Source: Microbacterium horticulturae (GTDB lineage Bacteria > Actinomycetota > Actinomycetes > Actinomycetales > Microbacteriaceae). Taken from it: a stretch of DNA of 64,000 bases. A program made the position numbers and the translations under genes. Location of the stretch: positions 2,294,001-2,358,000 of the forward strand of contig NZ_CP119108.1 of the NCBI RefSeq assembly GCF_029094505.1, written 5' to 3'. Below the pieces are notes generated by a model that was given only the letters and a program-made list of their open reading frames with translations, was not told the origin of the DNA and made no database searches. Positions 63,985-64,000 of the stretch are shown piece after piece (position 1 is the stretch's first letter; every line of letters begins with the position of its first letter).

Positions 63985-64000
63985 CGGCGCCCACCGTCGT

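Larger units (their letters stand above)
1..64000. repeat. Dispersed 9-mer GGATGCCGC / GCGGCATCC, about 45 copies
   Basis: By reading I count about 45 exact copies, roughly 21 as GGATGCCGC and 24 as GCGGCATCC on the given strand, spread over the whole window. Examples are 48-56, 806-814, 3118-3126, 7745-7753, 22334-22342 and 59195-59203. They occur both in genes and in spacers, and in more than one reading frame. Confidence 0.85.

Overview
The window is chromosomal DNA from a very GC-rich actinobacterium, most likely a Microbacterium-type member of the Microbacteriaceae. Supporting evidence: Lsr2, Kgd-type 2-oxoglutarate decarboxylase, a sigH/rsrA pair, a GuaB1-type IMP dehydrogenase relative, a DUF222/13E12 HNH gene, the actinobacterial argS-lysA-hom-thrC-thrB-rho-prfA order, GTG starts, and many promoters that put the transcription start on the start codon. 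I see no prophage, rRNA operon, CRISPR array or complete insertion sequence. There is one tRNA gene, tRNA-Arg(CCG).

Layout. 1-3040 (-): a partial, divergent superfamily 1 helicase-like protein. 3266-5266 (+): an MGMT/Ogt homologue without the catalytic cysteine, a GAF-LuxR regulator and lsr2. 5267-8359: an LLM flavin oxidoreductase (-), the cysteine pair cysK-cysE (+) and a small four-helix membrane protein (-). 8395-19372 (-): a long cluster, in transcription order argS, a DUF2993 lipid-binding protein, lysA, hom, thrC, thrB, rho and prfA. 19455-22745: a decayed FMN-reductase pseudogene, a DUF222-HNH gene, repeat-rich DNA and the intact FMN-reductase paralogue. 22895-26125: an MFS transporter, tRNA-Arg, trmB and a DUF3097 gene. 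26277-30491 (+): a TPM-domain envelope protein, PspA, an arginase-family protein and a small HEXXH protein. 30492-32792: a repeat-rich spacer, an iron-box-controlled SIP-like protein, an AhpD-like protein and an alpha/beta hydrolase.

32886-37807 (+) is a complete five-gene peptide/nickel-type ABC importer operon. It is followed by a cytoplasmic protealysin-like M4 peptidase and an overlapping emfourin-type inhibitor (37823-39221). 39245-42403 (-): ung, a phosphoribosyltransferase, a small membrane protein, an S51 peptidase and an SDR. 42537-46425: methionine genes metY and metX flank a terpene-cyclase-fold protein. 46422-50683: NUDIX, thiamine-binding protein, GT87 and nnrD (all -), then an old-yellow-enzyme gene (+) followed by seven 20-bp tandem repeats. 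50839-54841 (-): two DUF21/CBS membrane proteins and guaB1. 55019-63984: kgd and dagK (+), sigH-rsrA (-), aroA, rsgA, bcp and a small membrane protein (+).

The main themes are amino-acid biosynthesis (Cys, Lys, Thr, Met, aromatics), translation and transcription termination (argS, tRNA-Arg, trmB, prfA, rho, rsgA), and thiol, envelope and iron stress. The least expected signals are these: a 9-mer GGATGCCGC found about 45 times on both strands, at the density of a DNA uptake sequence; eleven genes with a TANNNT box exactly six bases before the start codon; homologues of catalytic proteins that lack key residues (MGMT, helicase); a Rho with no visible RhoN/SAP domain; the M4 peptidase-emfourin pair; and several intergenic tandem repeats and hairpins.
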